Below are positions 40,130 through 54,489 of a stretch of DNA of 64,000 bases, piece by piece (positions within the stretch are counted from its first letter, which is position 1; each line of letters starts with the position of its first letter). The stretch lies in assembly GCA_029961685.1 (NCBI GenBank), contig JARWKL010000008.1, positions 19,439,981 through 19,503,980 of the forward strand, written 5' to 3'. Under the pieces are notes generated by a model. That model worked only from the letters and a program-made list of their open reading frames with translations, was not told the DNA's origin and did no database searches. Source of the DNA: Aristolochia californica (lineage: Eukaryota > Streptophyta > Magnoliopsida > Piperales > Aristolochiaceae). Position numbers and translations under genes: made by a program.

Positions 40130-40860
40130 CCCCCGCCTCCCCGTTTTCCCGACGATTGCAGAGCCTAATATATAAAAAACTGAAAAGTGTTTACAATCCA
40201 TAAAAATTACAAACACTTTTTGGAATTATCTCTCTCTACAATTGTGCATTGTGCATTTTCACTTTAGATGTAAACCTTTTTCTTAAATCAAAATTTGAGT
40301 TTTCACTTTCCCTTCATCTCATAAACAAAAAAAGAGATAAAAGGCAAATAGATAACAAAAAAATGAAAATTTTAGAGTTTATGTATGCAAATAATTTAAA
40401 GCAAGAACAAATGTGAGTAAAGAAAATTTATTCACACACCACAAATAAACACAAAAGTTTTGCTATCCTAGTTTGAGAAATTCCACTGGTTCAAACCTAA
40501 TAGGTCGGAATTTTATAAGAAAGAGATTTTTATACACATGTTTTAAAAAATGGATATGCATGCTTGAAACATGTTAAAGATGAAAATGACCTATGGATCC
40601 AAACATTTGGAAGAGTATAACATTAAAATTCCCATGTGAACGTATGGTGGGATATTTACCCGAGTCAAACAAGCCATTATTTTGCCCAATTACAAAAAGC
40701 TGACCTAACAATCATAGATGATTGTAAAGTGATTTATCATGCGTAACGGGCTATATTTTTGTAAGGAACAACTTATGGACTGAGAGTCAACAGTCAGATA
40801 AAAATCCTCCGCCTCCCCCTTTTCCCGTTGATTGCTGAACCTGATCTATAAAAACTTGAA
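40130..40860 (+). repeat. Duplicated unit, partner at 45.14-45.86 kb
   Basis: Shared rare variants with a constant offset of about 5006 include CTCCCCGTTTTCCC, GAGCCT before the TATA-like motif, ATTTTCACTTTAGATG, TATGTATGCAAATAATTT, CACAAATAAACAC, CCTTTGGAAGAGTA or its CATTTGG form, GAACGTATGGTGGG and AACAACTTATGGACTG. Confidence 0.88.
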
Positions 40861-41059
40861 AGAGTTTACAGTCCTTAAAATTTACAGACACATTTTGGAA
40901 TTATCTCTCGCTTAATTTGTGCATTGTGCATTTACATTTAAGATGTATACTTTTTACTTAAATCAAAACTAGATTTTTTTAATTTCCCTTCATCTCGTAA
41001 ACAAAAAGATACACAAAAGGCAAATAGATCACAACAAAATGAAAATTTTGGATTTTATG

Positions 41060-41110
41060 TACAGGAAGAATTTAAAGCAATAACAAATGCACGTGCGGTG
41101 AGATATTTTC
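41060..41110 (+). repeat. Deletion of about 218 bp removing a unit boundary
   Basis: AAAGCAATAACAAATG (about 41089) joins CACGTGCGGTGAGATATTTT. Everything from GTAAGTAAAG through GGATCC to AAGTGAA is gone, so two units are fused into 1126 bp (40595-41721). Confidence 0.9.
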
Positions 41111-42814
41111 CTGGGTCAGACAAGGCTTTATTTTGTCCATTTACAAAAATCTGAGCAAACGATCATAGATGATTGTAAAGTGATTTATCATGCATAACGG
41201 GCTACATTTTTGTAAGAAAAGACTTATAGATTGGGAGTCAACACTCAGTTAATAATCCCTCGCATCCCCCTTTTTTCGACGATTGCAGAACATGATATAT
41301 AAAAAACTAAAAAGAGTTTACAATCCATAAAATTACAGACACTTTTTGGAATTAACTCTCTCTACATTTTTTCAAATGTGCATTTCCATTTTAGGTGTAT
41401 ACTTTTTTCTTCATTCAAAACTTGAGTTTCCATTTTCACTTCACCTTGTAAACAAAAAAAGATATAAAAGGCAAATAGATCACAACAAAATGAAAATTTT
41501 AGAGCTTATGTATGGAAAGAATTTAAAACAATAAAAAATGTAAGAAAACAAAATTTATTCACACACCAAAAATGAACACAAAAGTTTTGTTAACCAAGTT
41601 TGGGAAATTTCATAGTTCAACCCTTTTAGCTCAGAATTTTATAAGAAAGAGATTTTTCTACATATGTTTTAAAAATTAGATATGCATGCCTGAAACATGT
41701 TAAAGATTCAAATGACCTATGGATCCAAACCTTTTAAAGAGATTAACTTTAAATTCCTAAGAGAACGTGCGGTGGGATATTTACCCGACTCAAACAAGCC
41801 ATTATTTTGCCCATTTACAAAAAACTGACCTAACGATCATAGATGATTGTAAAGTGATTTACCATGCGTAACGGGCTAATTTTTTTTAAGGAATTACTTA
41901 TGGATTGCGCAGTTAAAAATCCCTCGCCTCCCCCTTTTTCGAACGATTGCAGAACCTAACATATAAAAACAGAAAAGAGTTCACAATCCTTAAAAATTAC
42001 AAACAGTTTTTGGAATTATCTCTCTCTACATTTTTGCATTGTGCGTTTACATTTTAGATGTATACTTTTTTCTTAAATTAAAATTTGAGTTTTCACTTTC
42101 CCTTTATCTCGTAGACAAAAAAAGAGATAAAGGCAAATAGATCAAAACAAAATGAAAATTTTAGATTTTATTTATGGAAAGAATTTAAAGCAATAAAAAA
42201 ATGTAAATAAATAAAATTTATTCACACACCTCAAATGAACACAAAAGTTTTGTTTTCCAAGTTTGGGAAAATTCCACTGGTTCAACCCTTATAACTCGGA
42301 ATTTTATAAGAAAGAGATTTTTCTACACATGTTTTAAAAATTAGATATGCATGCTTGAAACATGTTAAAGATGCAAATGACCTATGGATCCAATCATTTT
42401 AAAGACAATAACATTAATTTCCCAAGTGAAAGTGTGGTGGGATATTTACCCGAGTCCAACAAGCCATTATTTTGCCCATTTACAAAAAACTAACTTAACG
42501 ATTAATCATGCGTAATGGGCAATATTTTTGTAAGGAATGACTTATGGATTGGGGGTCAACACTCTGTTAAAATTCCCCCGCCTTCCGCTTTTCCCAACGA
42601 TTGCTGAACCAGATATATAAAAACATAAAGAATTTACAATCACTAATAATTATAGAAACTTTTTGAAATTATCTCTCTCTATATTTGTGCACTGTGCATT
42701 TCCATTTTAGATGTATACTTTTTCTTAAATCAAACTTGATTTTTCACTTTCCCTTCATCTCGTAAACAAAAAAAGAGAAAAAAAGGCTTATAGATCACAA
42801 CAAAATGAAAATTT

Positions 42815-42860
42815 TAGGGTTTTTCTATGGAAAGAATTTTCTACAAATGTTTTAAAAAAT
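42815..42860 (+). repeat. Deletion of about 150 bp at about 42839
   Basis: TATGGAAAGAATTT joins TCTACAAATGTTTTAAAA. The two ends share short T-rich homology. Interval 42386-42904 is 518 bp. Confidence 0.88.
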
Positions 42861-45139
42861 GGATATGCTTGCTTGATACATGTTAAATATTCAAATGACC
42901 TATGGATCCAAACCTTTTAAAGATAATAACATTAAATTCCCAAGTGAACGTGCGGTGGGATATTTACTCGAGTCAAACTAGCCATTATTATGCCCATTTA
43001 AAAAAAGTTGACCTAACTATCATAGATGATTATAAAGTGATTTATCATGCTTTACGGGCTATATTTTGGTAAGGAATGTCAGATGTCTTGGCTGTCAACA
43101 CTCAGTTAAAAATCCCCCGCCTCACCCTTTTCCCGACGATTGCAGAACCTGATATATAAAAACTAGAAAGAGTTTAAAATCCCTAAAAATTAAAGACACT
43201 TTTTGAAATTATCTCTCTCTACATTTGTGCACTATGCATTTCCATTTTAGATGTACACTTTTTTCTTAAATGAAAACAAGATTTTTCAGTTGTCCTTCAT
43301 CTCGTAAAAAAAAGAAGAGATAAAAGGCAGATATATCACAAAAAAATGAAAATTTTAGAGTTTATATATAGAAAGAATTTAAAGAAATAAAAAATGCAAG
43401 TAAAGAAAATTTATTCTCACACAAAAAATCAACATCAAAGTTTTGTTATCCAAGTTTGGGAAAGTCCACTTGTTCAACCCTAATAGCTCGGAATTTTATA
43501 AGAAAGAGATTCTTCTACACATGTTTTAAAAAATGGATATGCATGCTTGAAACATGTTAAAGATGCAAATGACCTATGGATCCAAACCTTTTAAAGATAA
43601 TAACATTAAATTCCCAAGTTAACGTATGGTGGGATATTTACCCGAGTCAAACAAGCCAATTATTTTGCCCTTTTACAAAAAACTGACCTAACAATCATAG
43701 ATGATTATAAAGTGATTTATCATGCATAACGGGAAATATTTTTGTAAGGAATGACTTATGGATTGGGAGTCAACACTCAGTTAAAAATCCTCGCCTCCCC
43801 CTTTTTCCCTTGATTGCAGAACTTGATATATAAAAGCTAAAATGAGTTTACAATCCCTAAAAATTACAAGCATTTTTTGGAATTATCTCTCTCTACATTT
43901 GTGCATTGTGCATCTCCATTTTAGATGAATACTTTTTATGAAATAAAAACTTGAGTTTTGCCTTTCCCTTCATCTCGTAAACAAAAAAAGAGATAAAAGG
44001 CTAATAGATCACAACAAAATGAAAATTTTAGAGTTTATGTATGGAAAGAATTTAAAGCAATAACAAATGTAATTAAAGAAAATTTATTCACACACCACAA
44101 ACGAACATAAATTTTTGTTATCCAAGTTTGGGAAATTCCTCTAGTTCAACCCTAATTGCTCGGAATTTTATTAGAAAGAGATTTTTCTACACATGTTTTT
44201 TAAAAAAAGGATATGCATGCTTGAAACATATTAAAGATGCAAAAGACCTATGGATCCAAACATTTTAAAGATAATAACATTAAATTCCCAAGTGAACGTT
44301 CGGTGGGATATTTACCCGAGTCAAACAAGCCATTATTTTGCCTTTTAAAAAAAAACTGACGTAACGATCATAGATGATTGTACAGTGATTTATCGTGCGT
44401 AACGGGGTATATTTTTGTAAGGAATCACTTATGTATTGGGAGTCAACACTCAGTTAAAAATTCCATGCATTCCGCTTTTCTCGACTATTGCAGAACATGA
44501 TATATAAAAAAACTAAAAAGGGTTTACAATTCGTAAAAATAAGAGAAACGTTTTGGAATTATCTCTCTCTACATTTGTGCATTGTGCATTTCCATTTTAG
44601 ATGTATACTTTTTTCTTAAATAAAAACTTGAGTTTTCACTTTCCCTTCATCTCGCAAACTAAAAAAGAGATAAAAGGCAAATAGGTCATTAGAAAATGAA
44701 AATTTTAGAGTTTATCTATGGAAAGAATTTAAAGAAATAAAAAATTTAATTAAAGAAAATTTATTCATACACTACAAATGATATGAAAAGTTTTGTTATC
44801 AAAGATTGGGAACTTCTATTAGTTCAACCCTAATTGCTCGGAATTTTATAAGAAAAAGATTTGTGTACACATGTTTTAAAAAATTGATATGCATGCTTGA
44901 AACATGTTAAAGATTAAAATGAACTATGGATCCAAACATTTTAAAGAGAATAACATTAAATTCCCAATTGAATGTGCGGTGGGAAATTTACTCGAGTCAA
45001 ACATGCCATTATTTTGCCCATTTACAAAAAGCTGACTTACGATCATAGATGATTGTAAAGTGATTTATCTTGCATAACAGGTTATATTTTTGTAAGGAAT
45101 GACCTATGGATTGGGAGTCAACACTCAGTTAAAAATCCC

Positions 45140-45860
45140 CCGCCTCCCCGTTTTCCCAATGATTGGAGAGCCTGATATATAAAAAATTAAAAAGTGTTTA
45201 CAATCCCTAAAAATTACAAACACTTTTTGGAATTATCTCTCTCTAAAATTGTGCATTGTGAATTTTCACTTTAGATGTTAACTTTTTTCTTAAATCAAAA
45301 TTCGAGTTTCACTTTCCCTTCATCTCATAAACAAAAAAAAAGAGATAAAAGGCAAATAGATAAGAAAAAAATGAAAATTTTAGAGTTTATGTATGCAAAT
45401 AATTTAAAGCAATAACAAATGTAAGTAAAGAAAATTTATTCACACACCACAAATAAACACAAAAGTTTTGTTATCCTAGTTTGGGAAATTCCACTGGTTC
45501 AAACCTAATAGCTCGAAATTTTATAAGAAAGATTTTTATACACATGTTTTAAAAAATGGATATGCATGCTTGAAACATGTTAAAGATGAAAATGACCTAT
45601 GGATCCAAACCTTTGGAAGAGTAACATTAAAATTCCCAAGTGAACGTATGGTGGGATATTTACCCGAGTCAAACAAGCCATTATTTTGCCCAATTACAAA
45701 AATCTGACCTAACGATCATAGATGATTGTAAAGTGATTTATCATGCGTAACGGGCTATATTTTTGTAAGAAACAACTTATGGACTGGGAGTCAACACTCA
45801 GTTAAAAATCTCCCGCCTCCCCCTTTTTTTGTTGGTTGCAGAAACTGATATATAAAAACT
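45140..45860 (+). repeat. Duplicated unit, partner at 40.13-40.86 kb
   Basis: This is the second copy of the pair joined by the constant 5006 bp offset. Eight unit intervals separate the two, including two truncated units. It lacks two bases in the GAAGAGTAACATT segment compared with its partner. Confidence 0.88.
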
Positions 45861-47339
45861 AAAAAGAGTTTATAATCCCTAAAAATTACAGACACTTTTT
45901 AGAATTATATCTCTCTCCATTTGTGTATTGTGCATTTCCTTTTTAGATGTATTCTTTTTTCTTAAATCAAAACTTGAGTTTTCACTTTCCCATCATCTCG
46001 TAGACAAAAAAAGAGAAAAAAGGCAAATAGATCACAACAAAATGAAAATTTTAGAGTTTATGTATGGAAAGAATTTAAAGCAATAACAAATTTTAGAAAG
46101 AAAATTTATTCTCATACAACAAATGAACACAAGAGTTTTGTTATCCAAGTTTTGGAAATTCCACTAGTTCAACCCTAATAGCTCAGAATTTTAAAAGATA
46201 GAGATTTTTCTACACATGTTTTAAAAAATGGATATGCATGCTTGAAACATTTTAAAGATGCAAATGACCTATTGATCCAAAAATTTTAAAGATAATAACA
46301 TTAAATTCCCAAGTGAACATTCAGTGGGATATTTACCTAAGTCAAACCAGCCATTACTTTGCCCATTTACAAAAGGCTGACCAAACGATCATTGATGATT
46401 GTAAAGTTTTTTATCATGCGTAACGGGCTAGATTTTTGTAAGGAATGACTTATGGATTGGGATTCAACACTCAATTAAAAATCCTCGACCTCCCCCTTTT
46501 CCTAAAGATTACAAGACCTGATATATAGAAATTAAAAAGAGTTCACAATCCCTAAAATTTACAGACACTTTTTGGAATTATCTCTCTCTACATATGTGCA
46601 TTGTGCATTACCATTTTAGATGAATACTGTTTTCATAAATCAAAACTAGAATTTTCACTTTCCCTTCATCTCGTAAAAAAAAAGAGAAAAAAGGCAAATA
46701 GATCACAACAAAATGAAAATTTTAGAGTTTATGTATGAAAAGAATTTAAATAAATAAAAAATTTAAGTAAAGAAAATTTATTCACACACCACAAATGAAC
46801 AGAAAAGTTTTGTTATCCAAGTTGGGGAAATTCCACTTGTTCAAACCTAATAGCTCGAAATTTTATAAGAAAGAGAATTTTCTACACAAGTTTAAAAAAA
46901 TGGATATGCATGCTTGAAACGTGTTAAAGATGCAAATGATCTATGGATCCAAACCGTTTAAAGATAATAACATTAAATTCCCATGTGAACATGCGGTGGG
47001 ATATTTACCCGAGTCAAATAACCCATTATTTTACCCATTTACAAAAAGTTTACCAAACGATCATAGATGATTATAAAGTGATTTATGAAACGTAATGGGC
47101 TATATTTTTGTAAGGAATGAGTTATGGATTGGGAGTCCACCTTAGTTAAAAATCCCTCGCCTCCCCCTTTTCCCGACGATTGCAGAACTTGTTATATAAA
47201 AACTAATAATAGTTTACAATCCCTGAAAATAACAGACATTTTTTGGAATTATCTCTCTCTAAATTTGTGCATTGTGAATTTCCATTTTAGATATATACTT
47301 TTTTCTTAAATCAAAACTTGAGTTTTCACTTTCCCTTCA

Positions 47340-48620
47340 TCTCGTATACAAAAAAAGAGTTAAAAGGCAAATAGTTCACAACAAAATGAAAATTTTAGAG
47401 TTTATGTATGGAAAGAGTTTAAAGCTATAACAAATGTTAGTAAAGAAAATTTATTCACACACCACAAAAGAACACTAAATTTTTGTTATCCAAGTTTGGA
47501 AAATTCCACTAGTTCAACCCTAATAGCTCGGAATTTTTTAGGAAATAGATTTTACTACACATGTTTTAAAAAATGGATATGCAAGTTTGAAACATGTTAA
47601 AGATGCAAATGACCTATGGATCCAAACCTTTTAAAGACAATAAGTGAACGTTCAGTGGGATATTTACCCAAGTCAAACAAGCCATTATTTTGCCCATTTA
47701 CAAAAGGCTGACCTACCGATCATAGATGAATACAAACTAGCTATATTTTTGTAAGGAATGACCTATGGATTGGGAGTCAACACTCAGTTAAAAATCCCCC
47801 GCCTCCTCCTTTTCCCGATGATTCCAAAAATTGATATATAAAAAATAAAAAGAGTTTACAATCCCTAAAAATTACAGTTGCTTTTTGAAATTATCTCTCT
47901 CTACTTTTGTGCATTGTGCATTTCCATTTTAGAAATAAACTTTTTTCTTAAATCAAAACTTGAGTTTTCACTTTCCCTTCATCTCGTATACAAAAAAAGA
48001 GATAAAAGGCAAATAGATCACAACAAAATGAAAATTTTAGAGTTTGTGTATGGAAAGAGTTTAAAGCAATAACAAATGTTTGCAAAGAAAATTTATTCAC
48101 ACACCACAAATGAACACTAAAGTTTTGTTATCCAAGTTTGAAAAATTCCCCTAGTTCAACCCAATAGCTCGAAATTTTATAGGAAAAAGATTTTTCTACA
48201 CATGTTTTAAAAAATGGATATGCAAGCTTGAAACATGTTAAAGATGCAAATGACCTATGGATCCAAACCTTTTAAAGACAATAAGTGAACGTTCGGTGGG
48301 ATATTTACCCGAGTCAAACAAGCCATTATTTTGCCCATTTAAAAAAGGTTGACCTGCCGATCATAGATGAACGTAAACTGGCTATATTTTTGTAAGGAAT
48401 GACCTATGGATTGGGAGTCAACACTCAGTTAAAAATCCCCCGCCTCCCCTTTTTCCCAACGTTTGTAAAACTTGATATATAAAAAATAAAAAGAGTTTAC
48501 AATCCCTCAAAATTACAGTTGCTTTTTGGAATTATCTCTCTACTTTTGTGCATTGTGCATTTCCATTTTAGAAATAAACTTTTTTCTTAAATCAAAACTT
48601 GAGTTTTCACTTTCCCTTCA
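47340..48620 (+). repeat. Two adjacent units from a recent duplication with shared deletions
   Basis: The segments starting near 47340 and 47985 share a 14 bp loss (AATAAGTGAACGTTC at 47638 and 48280) and an 18 bp loss after CATAGATGA. They also share ACCTACCGATC / ACCTGCCGATC, TTACAGTTGCTTTTTG, TTTTAGAAATAAAC and GGAAAGAGTTTAAAGC. Identical double deletions are far more likely by copying than by independent loss. Spacing is 641 bp. Confidence 0.9.
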
Positions 48621-49710
48621 TCTCGTAAACAAACAAATAGAAAAAAGGCAAATAGATCACTACAAAATGAAAATTTTAGAGTTTATGTATGGAAAGAATT
48701 TAAAGCATTAAAAAATATTAGTAAAGAAAATTTATTCACACACCACAAACGAACACAAAAGTTTTGTTATCCAAGTTTGGGAAAATTCCACTAGTTCAAC
48801 ATTAATAGCTAAGAATTTGATAAGAAAGAGATTTTTATACACATGTTTTAAAAAAGGATATGCATGCTTGAAACTTGTTAAAGATGCAAATGACATATGG
48901 ATCCAAACCTTTTAAACATAATAACATTACATTCCCAAGTGAACGTGCGGTGGGATATTTACCCGAGTCAGACAAGCCATTAATTATCCCATTTACAAAA
49001 ATCTGACCTAACGATCATAGATGATTGTAAAGTGATTTATCATGCATAACGGGCTATATTTTTGTAAGGAATGACTTATGGATTGGGAGTCAACACTCAG
49101 TTGAAAATCTAGCACCTCCCCCTTTTCCCGACGATTCCATAACCTGATAAATAAAAACTAAAAAAGTTTACAATCCCTAAAAATTATAGACACTTTTTGG
49201 AATTATTTATCTCTTTATTTTTGCATTGTGCATTTCCATTTTAGATGTATACTTTTTTCTTAAATCAAAACTTGAGTTTTCACTTTCCCTTCATCTCATA
49301 AACAAACAAATAGAAAAAAGGCAAATAGATCACTACAAAATGAAAATTTTAGAGTTTATGTATGGAAAGAATTTAAAGCATTAAAAAATATTAGTAAAGA
49401 AAATTTATTCACACACCACAAACGAACACAAAATTTTTGTTATCCAAGTTTGGGAAAATTCCACTAGTTCAACATTAATAGCTAAGAATTTTATAAGAAA
49501 GAGATTTTTATACACATGTTTTAAACAAGGATATGCATGCTAGAAACTTGTTAAAGATGCAAATGACATGTGGATCCAAACCTTTTAAACATAATAACAT
49601 TAAATTCCCAAGTGAACATGCGGTGGGATATTTACCCGAGTCAGACAAGCCATTAATTATCCAATTTACAAAAAGTTGACCTAACGATCATACATGATTG
49701 TAAAGTGATT
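48610..49710 (+). repeat. Two adjacent units from a second recent duplication
   Basis: About 400 bp starting near 48610 recurs 673 bp downstream with rare shared variants: AAACAAATAGAAAAAAGGC, GATCACTACAAAATG, TAAAAAATATTAG, CACAAACGAACAC, ACATTAATAGCTAAGAATT, TTTAAACATAATAAC and GTCAGACAAGCCATTAATTA. It directly follows the 641 bp duplication. Confidence 0.9.
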
Positions 49711-52700
49711 TATCATGCGTAACGGGCAATATTTTTGTAAGGAATGACTTATGGTTTGCGAGTCAACACTAAGTTTAAATCCCCCTCACCCTCCTTTTCC
49801 CGACAATTGAAGAACATGATATATAAAAAACTAAATAGAGTTTACAATCCCTAAAAATTGCCAATAGTTTTTGGAATTATCTCTCTCTATATTTGTGCAT
49901 TCTGCATTTACATTTTAGATGTATAATTTTTTCTTAAATCAAAACTTGAGTTTTCACTTTCCCTTCATCTCACAAACAAAAAAATAGATAAGAGGCAAAT
50001 AGATCACAACAAAATGAAAATTTTAGAGTTTATGTATGGAAATAATTTAAAGCAATAACAAATGTAAGTAAATAAAATTTATTCACACACCACAAATGAA
50101 TACAAAAGTTTTTTTGTCCAAGTTTGGGAAATTCCACTAGCCCAACCCTATTAGCTCAAAATTTTATAAGAAAGATATTTTTTTACACTTGTTTTAAAAA
50201 ATGGATATGCATACTTGAAACATGTGAAAGAATCAAATGACCTATGGATCCAAACCTTTTAAAGATAGTAACATTAAATTCCGAAGTGAACGTGCGGTGG
50301 GATATTTACCCGAGTCAGACAAACCATTATTTTGCACATTTACAAAAAGCTGACCTAACGATCATAGATGATTTTAAAGTGATTTATCATACGTTATGGG
50401 CTATATTTTTATAAGGAATGACTTATGGATTGGGAGACAGCACTCAGTTAAAAATCCCCCACATCCCCCGTTTCCCGACGATTGCAAAACATGATATATT
50501 AAAAACTAAAAAGAGTTTACAATCGCTAAAAATTACAGATACTTTTTGGAATTATCTCTCACTACATTTGTACATTGTGCATTGCCATTTTAGATGTATA
50601 CTTTTTACTTAAATCAAAACTTGAGTTTTCACTTTCCCTTCGTCGCAAACAAAAAAAGAGATAAAAGGCAAATAGATCACAACAAAATAAAAAATTTAGA
50701 GTTTATGTATGGAAATAATTTAAAGCAATAACAAATGTAAGTAAAGAAAATTTATTCACGCACCACAAATGAACACAAAAGTTTTGTTATCCAAGTTTGG
50801 GAAATTGTACTAAGCCAACCCTAATAGCTCGGAATTTTATAAGAAAGAGATTTTTCCACACATTTTTTAAAAAATGGTTATGCATGCTTGAAACATGTTA
50901 AAGATGAAAATGACCTGTGGATCCAATCCATTTAAAGATAATAACATTAAATTCCCAAGTGAACGTGCGATGGGATATTTACTCGAGTCAAACAAGCCAT
51001 TATTTTGTCCATTTACAAAAAGCTGACTTAACGGTCATAGATGATTGTAAAGTGATTTATCATGTGTAATGGGCTATATTTATGTAAGGAATGACTTATG
51101 GATTCGGAGTCAACACTCAGTTAAAAATCCCCCAACTCCCCCTTTTCTCGACGATTGCAGAAACTGATATATAAAAACTAAAAAGAGTTTACAATCGCTC
51201 AAAATTACAGACACTTTTTGGAATTATCTCTCTCTAAATTTGTACATTGTGCATTTCCATTTTAGATGTATACTTTTTTCTAAAATCAAAACTTGAGTTT
51301 TCACTTTCCCTTCATCTCGTAAAGAAAAAAATAGAAAAAAGGCAAATAAAAATAGCAAAATGAAAATTTTAGAGTTTATGTCTGGAAAGAATTTAAAGCA
51401 ATAACAAATGTAAGTAAAGAAAATATATTCACACACCACAGATGAACACATAAAATTTTGTTATCCAAGTTTGGGAAAATTCCACTAGTTCAACCCTAAT
51501 AGCTCAGAATTTTATAAGAAAGAGATTTTTCTACACATGTTTAAAAAAATGGATATGCATGCTTGAAACATGTTAGTGATGCAAATGACCTATGGATCCA
51601 AACCTTTTAAAAGAGAATAATTTTAAATTCCGAAGTGAACGTGCGGTAGGATATTTACCAGAGTCAAACAAGCCATTATTTTGACCATTTACAAAAAAGT
51701 TGACCTAACGATCATAGATGATTGTAAAGTGATTTATCATGCGTAAGAAGCTATATTTTTGCAAGGAATGACTTATGGATTGGGAGTCAAGACTCAGTTA
51801 AAATTCCCTGCCTCCCCCTTTTCCCCACTATTGCAGAACCTGATATATAAAAAACTAAAAAAAGTTTACAATGCCTAAAAATTACAGACACTTTTTGGAA
51901 TTTTCTCTCTCTACATTTGTGCATTATGCATTTCCATTTTAGATGTATACTTTTTTCTTAAATTAAAACTAGAGTTTTCACTTTCCCTTCCTCTCGTAAA
52001 CAAAAAAAAAGAGATAAATGGCAAATAGATCACAACAAAATGAAAATATTAGAGTTTATTAATCGAAAGAATTTAAAGCAATAAAAAAAGCAAGTAAATA
52101 AAATTTATTCACACACCACAAACGAACACAAAAATTTTGTTATGCAAGATTGGGAAATTCCACCAGTACAACCATAATATCTCGGAATTTTATAAGAAAG
52201 AGATTTTTCTACACATGTTTTAAAAAATGGATAAGCTGGCTTGAAACATGTTAAAGTTGCAAATGACCTATGGATCGAAACCTTTAAAAAGGGAATAACT
52301 TTAAATTTTGAAGTGAACGAATTGTGGGATATTTACCCGAGTCAACCAAGCCATTATTTTTCCCATTTACAAAAGCTGATGAAACGATCATAGATGATTG
52401 TAAAGTGATTTATCATGTGTAACTGCCTATATTTTTTTAAGGAATAACTTATGGATTGGGAGCCAACACTCAAATAAAAATCCACCGCCTCCCCCTGTTC
52501 CCGATGATTGCAGAACCCGATATATAAAAAACTAAAAAGAGTTTACAATCCTTAAATAACAAACACTTTTTTGAATTATCTCTCTCTACATTTGTGCATT
52601 GTGCATTTCCATTTTATATGTATACTCTTTTTCGTAAATCAAAACTTGAGTTTTCACTTTCCATTCATCTCGTAAAAAAAAAGAGATAAAAGTCAAATAG

Positions 52701-54489
52701 ATGAATACAAAATGAAAATTTTAGAGTTTATATAAGGAATGAATTTAAAGCAATAACAAATGTGAGAAAATAAAATTTACTCACACACCACAAATGAACA
52801 CACAAGTTATCCAAGTTTGAGAAATGTCACTAGTTCAGCCCTAATAGCTCGGAATTTTATAAGAAAGAGATTTTTCTACACATGTTATAAAAAATATATA
52901 TGCATGCTTGAAATATGTTGACAATGCAAATGACCAATGGATCAAAACCTTTTAAAGAGAATAACATTAAATTCCCAAGTGAACGTGCGGTTGGATATTT
53001 ACTTGAGTAAAAAAGGGCATTATTTTGCCCATTTCCAAAAAGCTGACCTAACGATCATAGATGATTGAAAAAATATATATCATGTTTAATGGACTATATT
53101 TTTTTAAGGAATGACTTATGGATTGGGAGTCTACACTCAGTTAAAAATCCCCTGCCTCCCCCTTTTCCTGAAGATTGTAGAACCTCATATATAAAAAACT
53201 AACAAGACTTTACAATCCCTTAATATTACAGTCACTTTTTGGAATTATCTCTCTCTACATTTGTGCATTGTGCATTTCCATTTTAGATGTATATTTTTTT
53301 CTTAAATCATAACTTGAGTTTTATCTTTCCCTTAATCATGTAAATAAAAAAAATGATTAAAAGCCAAATAGATCACAACAATATCAAAATTCAAGAGTTT
53401 ATGTATGGAAATAATTTAAAGCAATAACAAACGTAAGTAAAGAAAATTTATTCACACAACACAAATGAACAAAAAAGTTTTGTTATCCAAGTTTGGGAAA
53501 TTCCACTATTTCAACCGTAATAGCTCGGAATTTTATAAGAAAAAGAGTTTTCCTCACATGTTTTAAAAAATGGATATGAAAGCTTGAAACATGTTAAAGA
53601 CGAAAATGACCTATGGATCCAAACCTTTTAAAGAGAATAACATTAAATTCCAATGTGAACGTGTGGTGGGATATTTATCCGAGTCAAACTAGCCATTATT
53701 TTGCACATTTATAAAAAGCTGACCTAACGATCACAGATGATTTTAAAGTGATTTATCAAGCGTAATGAGCTATATTTTTTTAAGGAATGACTTATGGATT
53801 GGGAGTCAACACTCAGTAAAAAATCCACCCCTCCCCCTTTTCCCGATGATTACAGAAACTAATATATAAAAAATCTAAAAAGAGCTTACAATCCTTCAAA
53901 ATTACAGACACTTTTTGGAATTATCTCTCTCTACATTGGTCCAATGTGCATCTCCATTTTAGATGTATACTTTTTTCTTAAATCAAAACTTGAATTTTCA
54001 CTTACCCTTCATCTCGTAAACAAAAAAAAAAGAGAAAAGGCAAATAGATCACAACAAAATGAAAATTTTAGAGTTTATGTATGGAAATAATTTAAGGAAA
54101 TAACAAATTTAAGTAAATAAAATTAATTCACACACTGCAAATGAACACAAAAGTTTTGTTATCCAAGTTTGGGAAATTCCACTTGTTCAACCCTAATAGC
54201 TCGGAATTTCATAAGAAAGAGATTTTTCAATACATATTTGAAAAAATTGATATGCATGCTTGAAACATGTTATAGTTGAAAATGACCTATGGATCCAAAC
54301 CTTTTAAAGAGAATAACGTTAAATTCTCAAGTGAACGTGCGGTGGGATATTTACTCGAGTCAAACTAGCCATTATTTTGCCCATTTATAAAAAGCTGACC
54401 TAACGATAATAGAGGATTGTAAAGTGATATATCATGCGTAACAGGCTATATTTTTTTAAGGAATGACTTATGGATTGGGAGTCAACACT

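Larger units (their letters stand above)
36646..46944 (+). repeat. Satellite units 56-71, several truncated
   Basis: Unit starts are at 36646, 37318, 37972, 38643, 39227, 39920, 40595, one unit whose start is deleted (near 41089), 41721, 42386, 42904, 43578, 44252, 44928, 45601 and 46273. Short intervals are 38643-39227 (584) and 42386-42904 (518); 40595-41721 is 1126 for two units. From 42904 on the units are regular (672-676). Units here are linked to each other by shared rare variants at spacings of about 1.9, 2.5 and 5.0 kb. No gene is seen. Confidence 0.95.
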
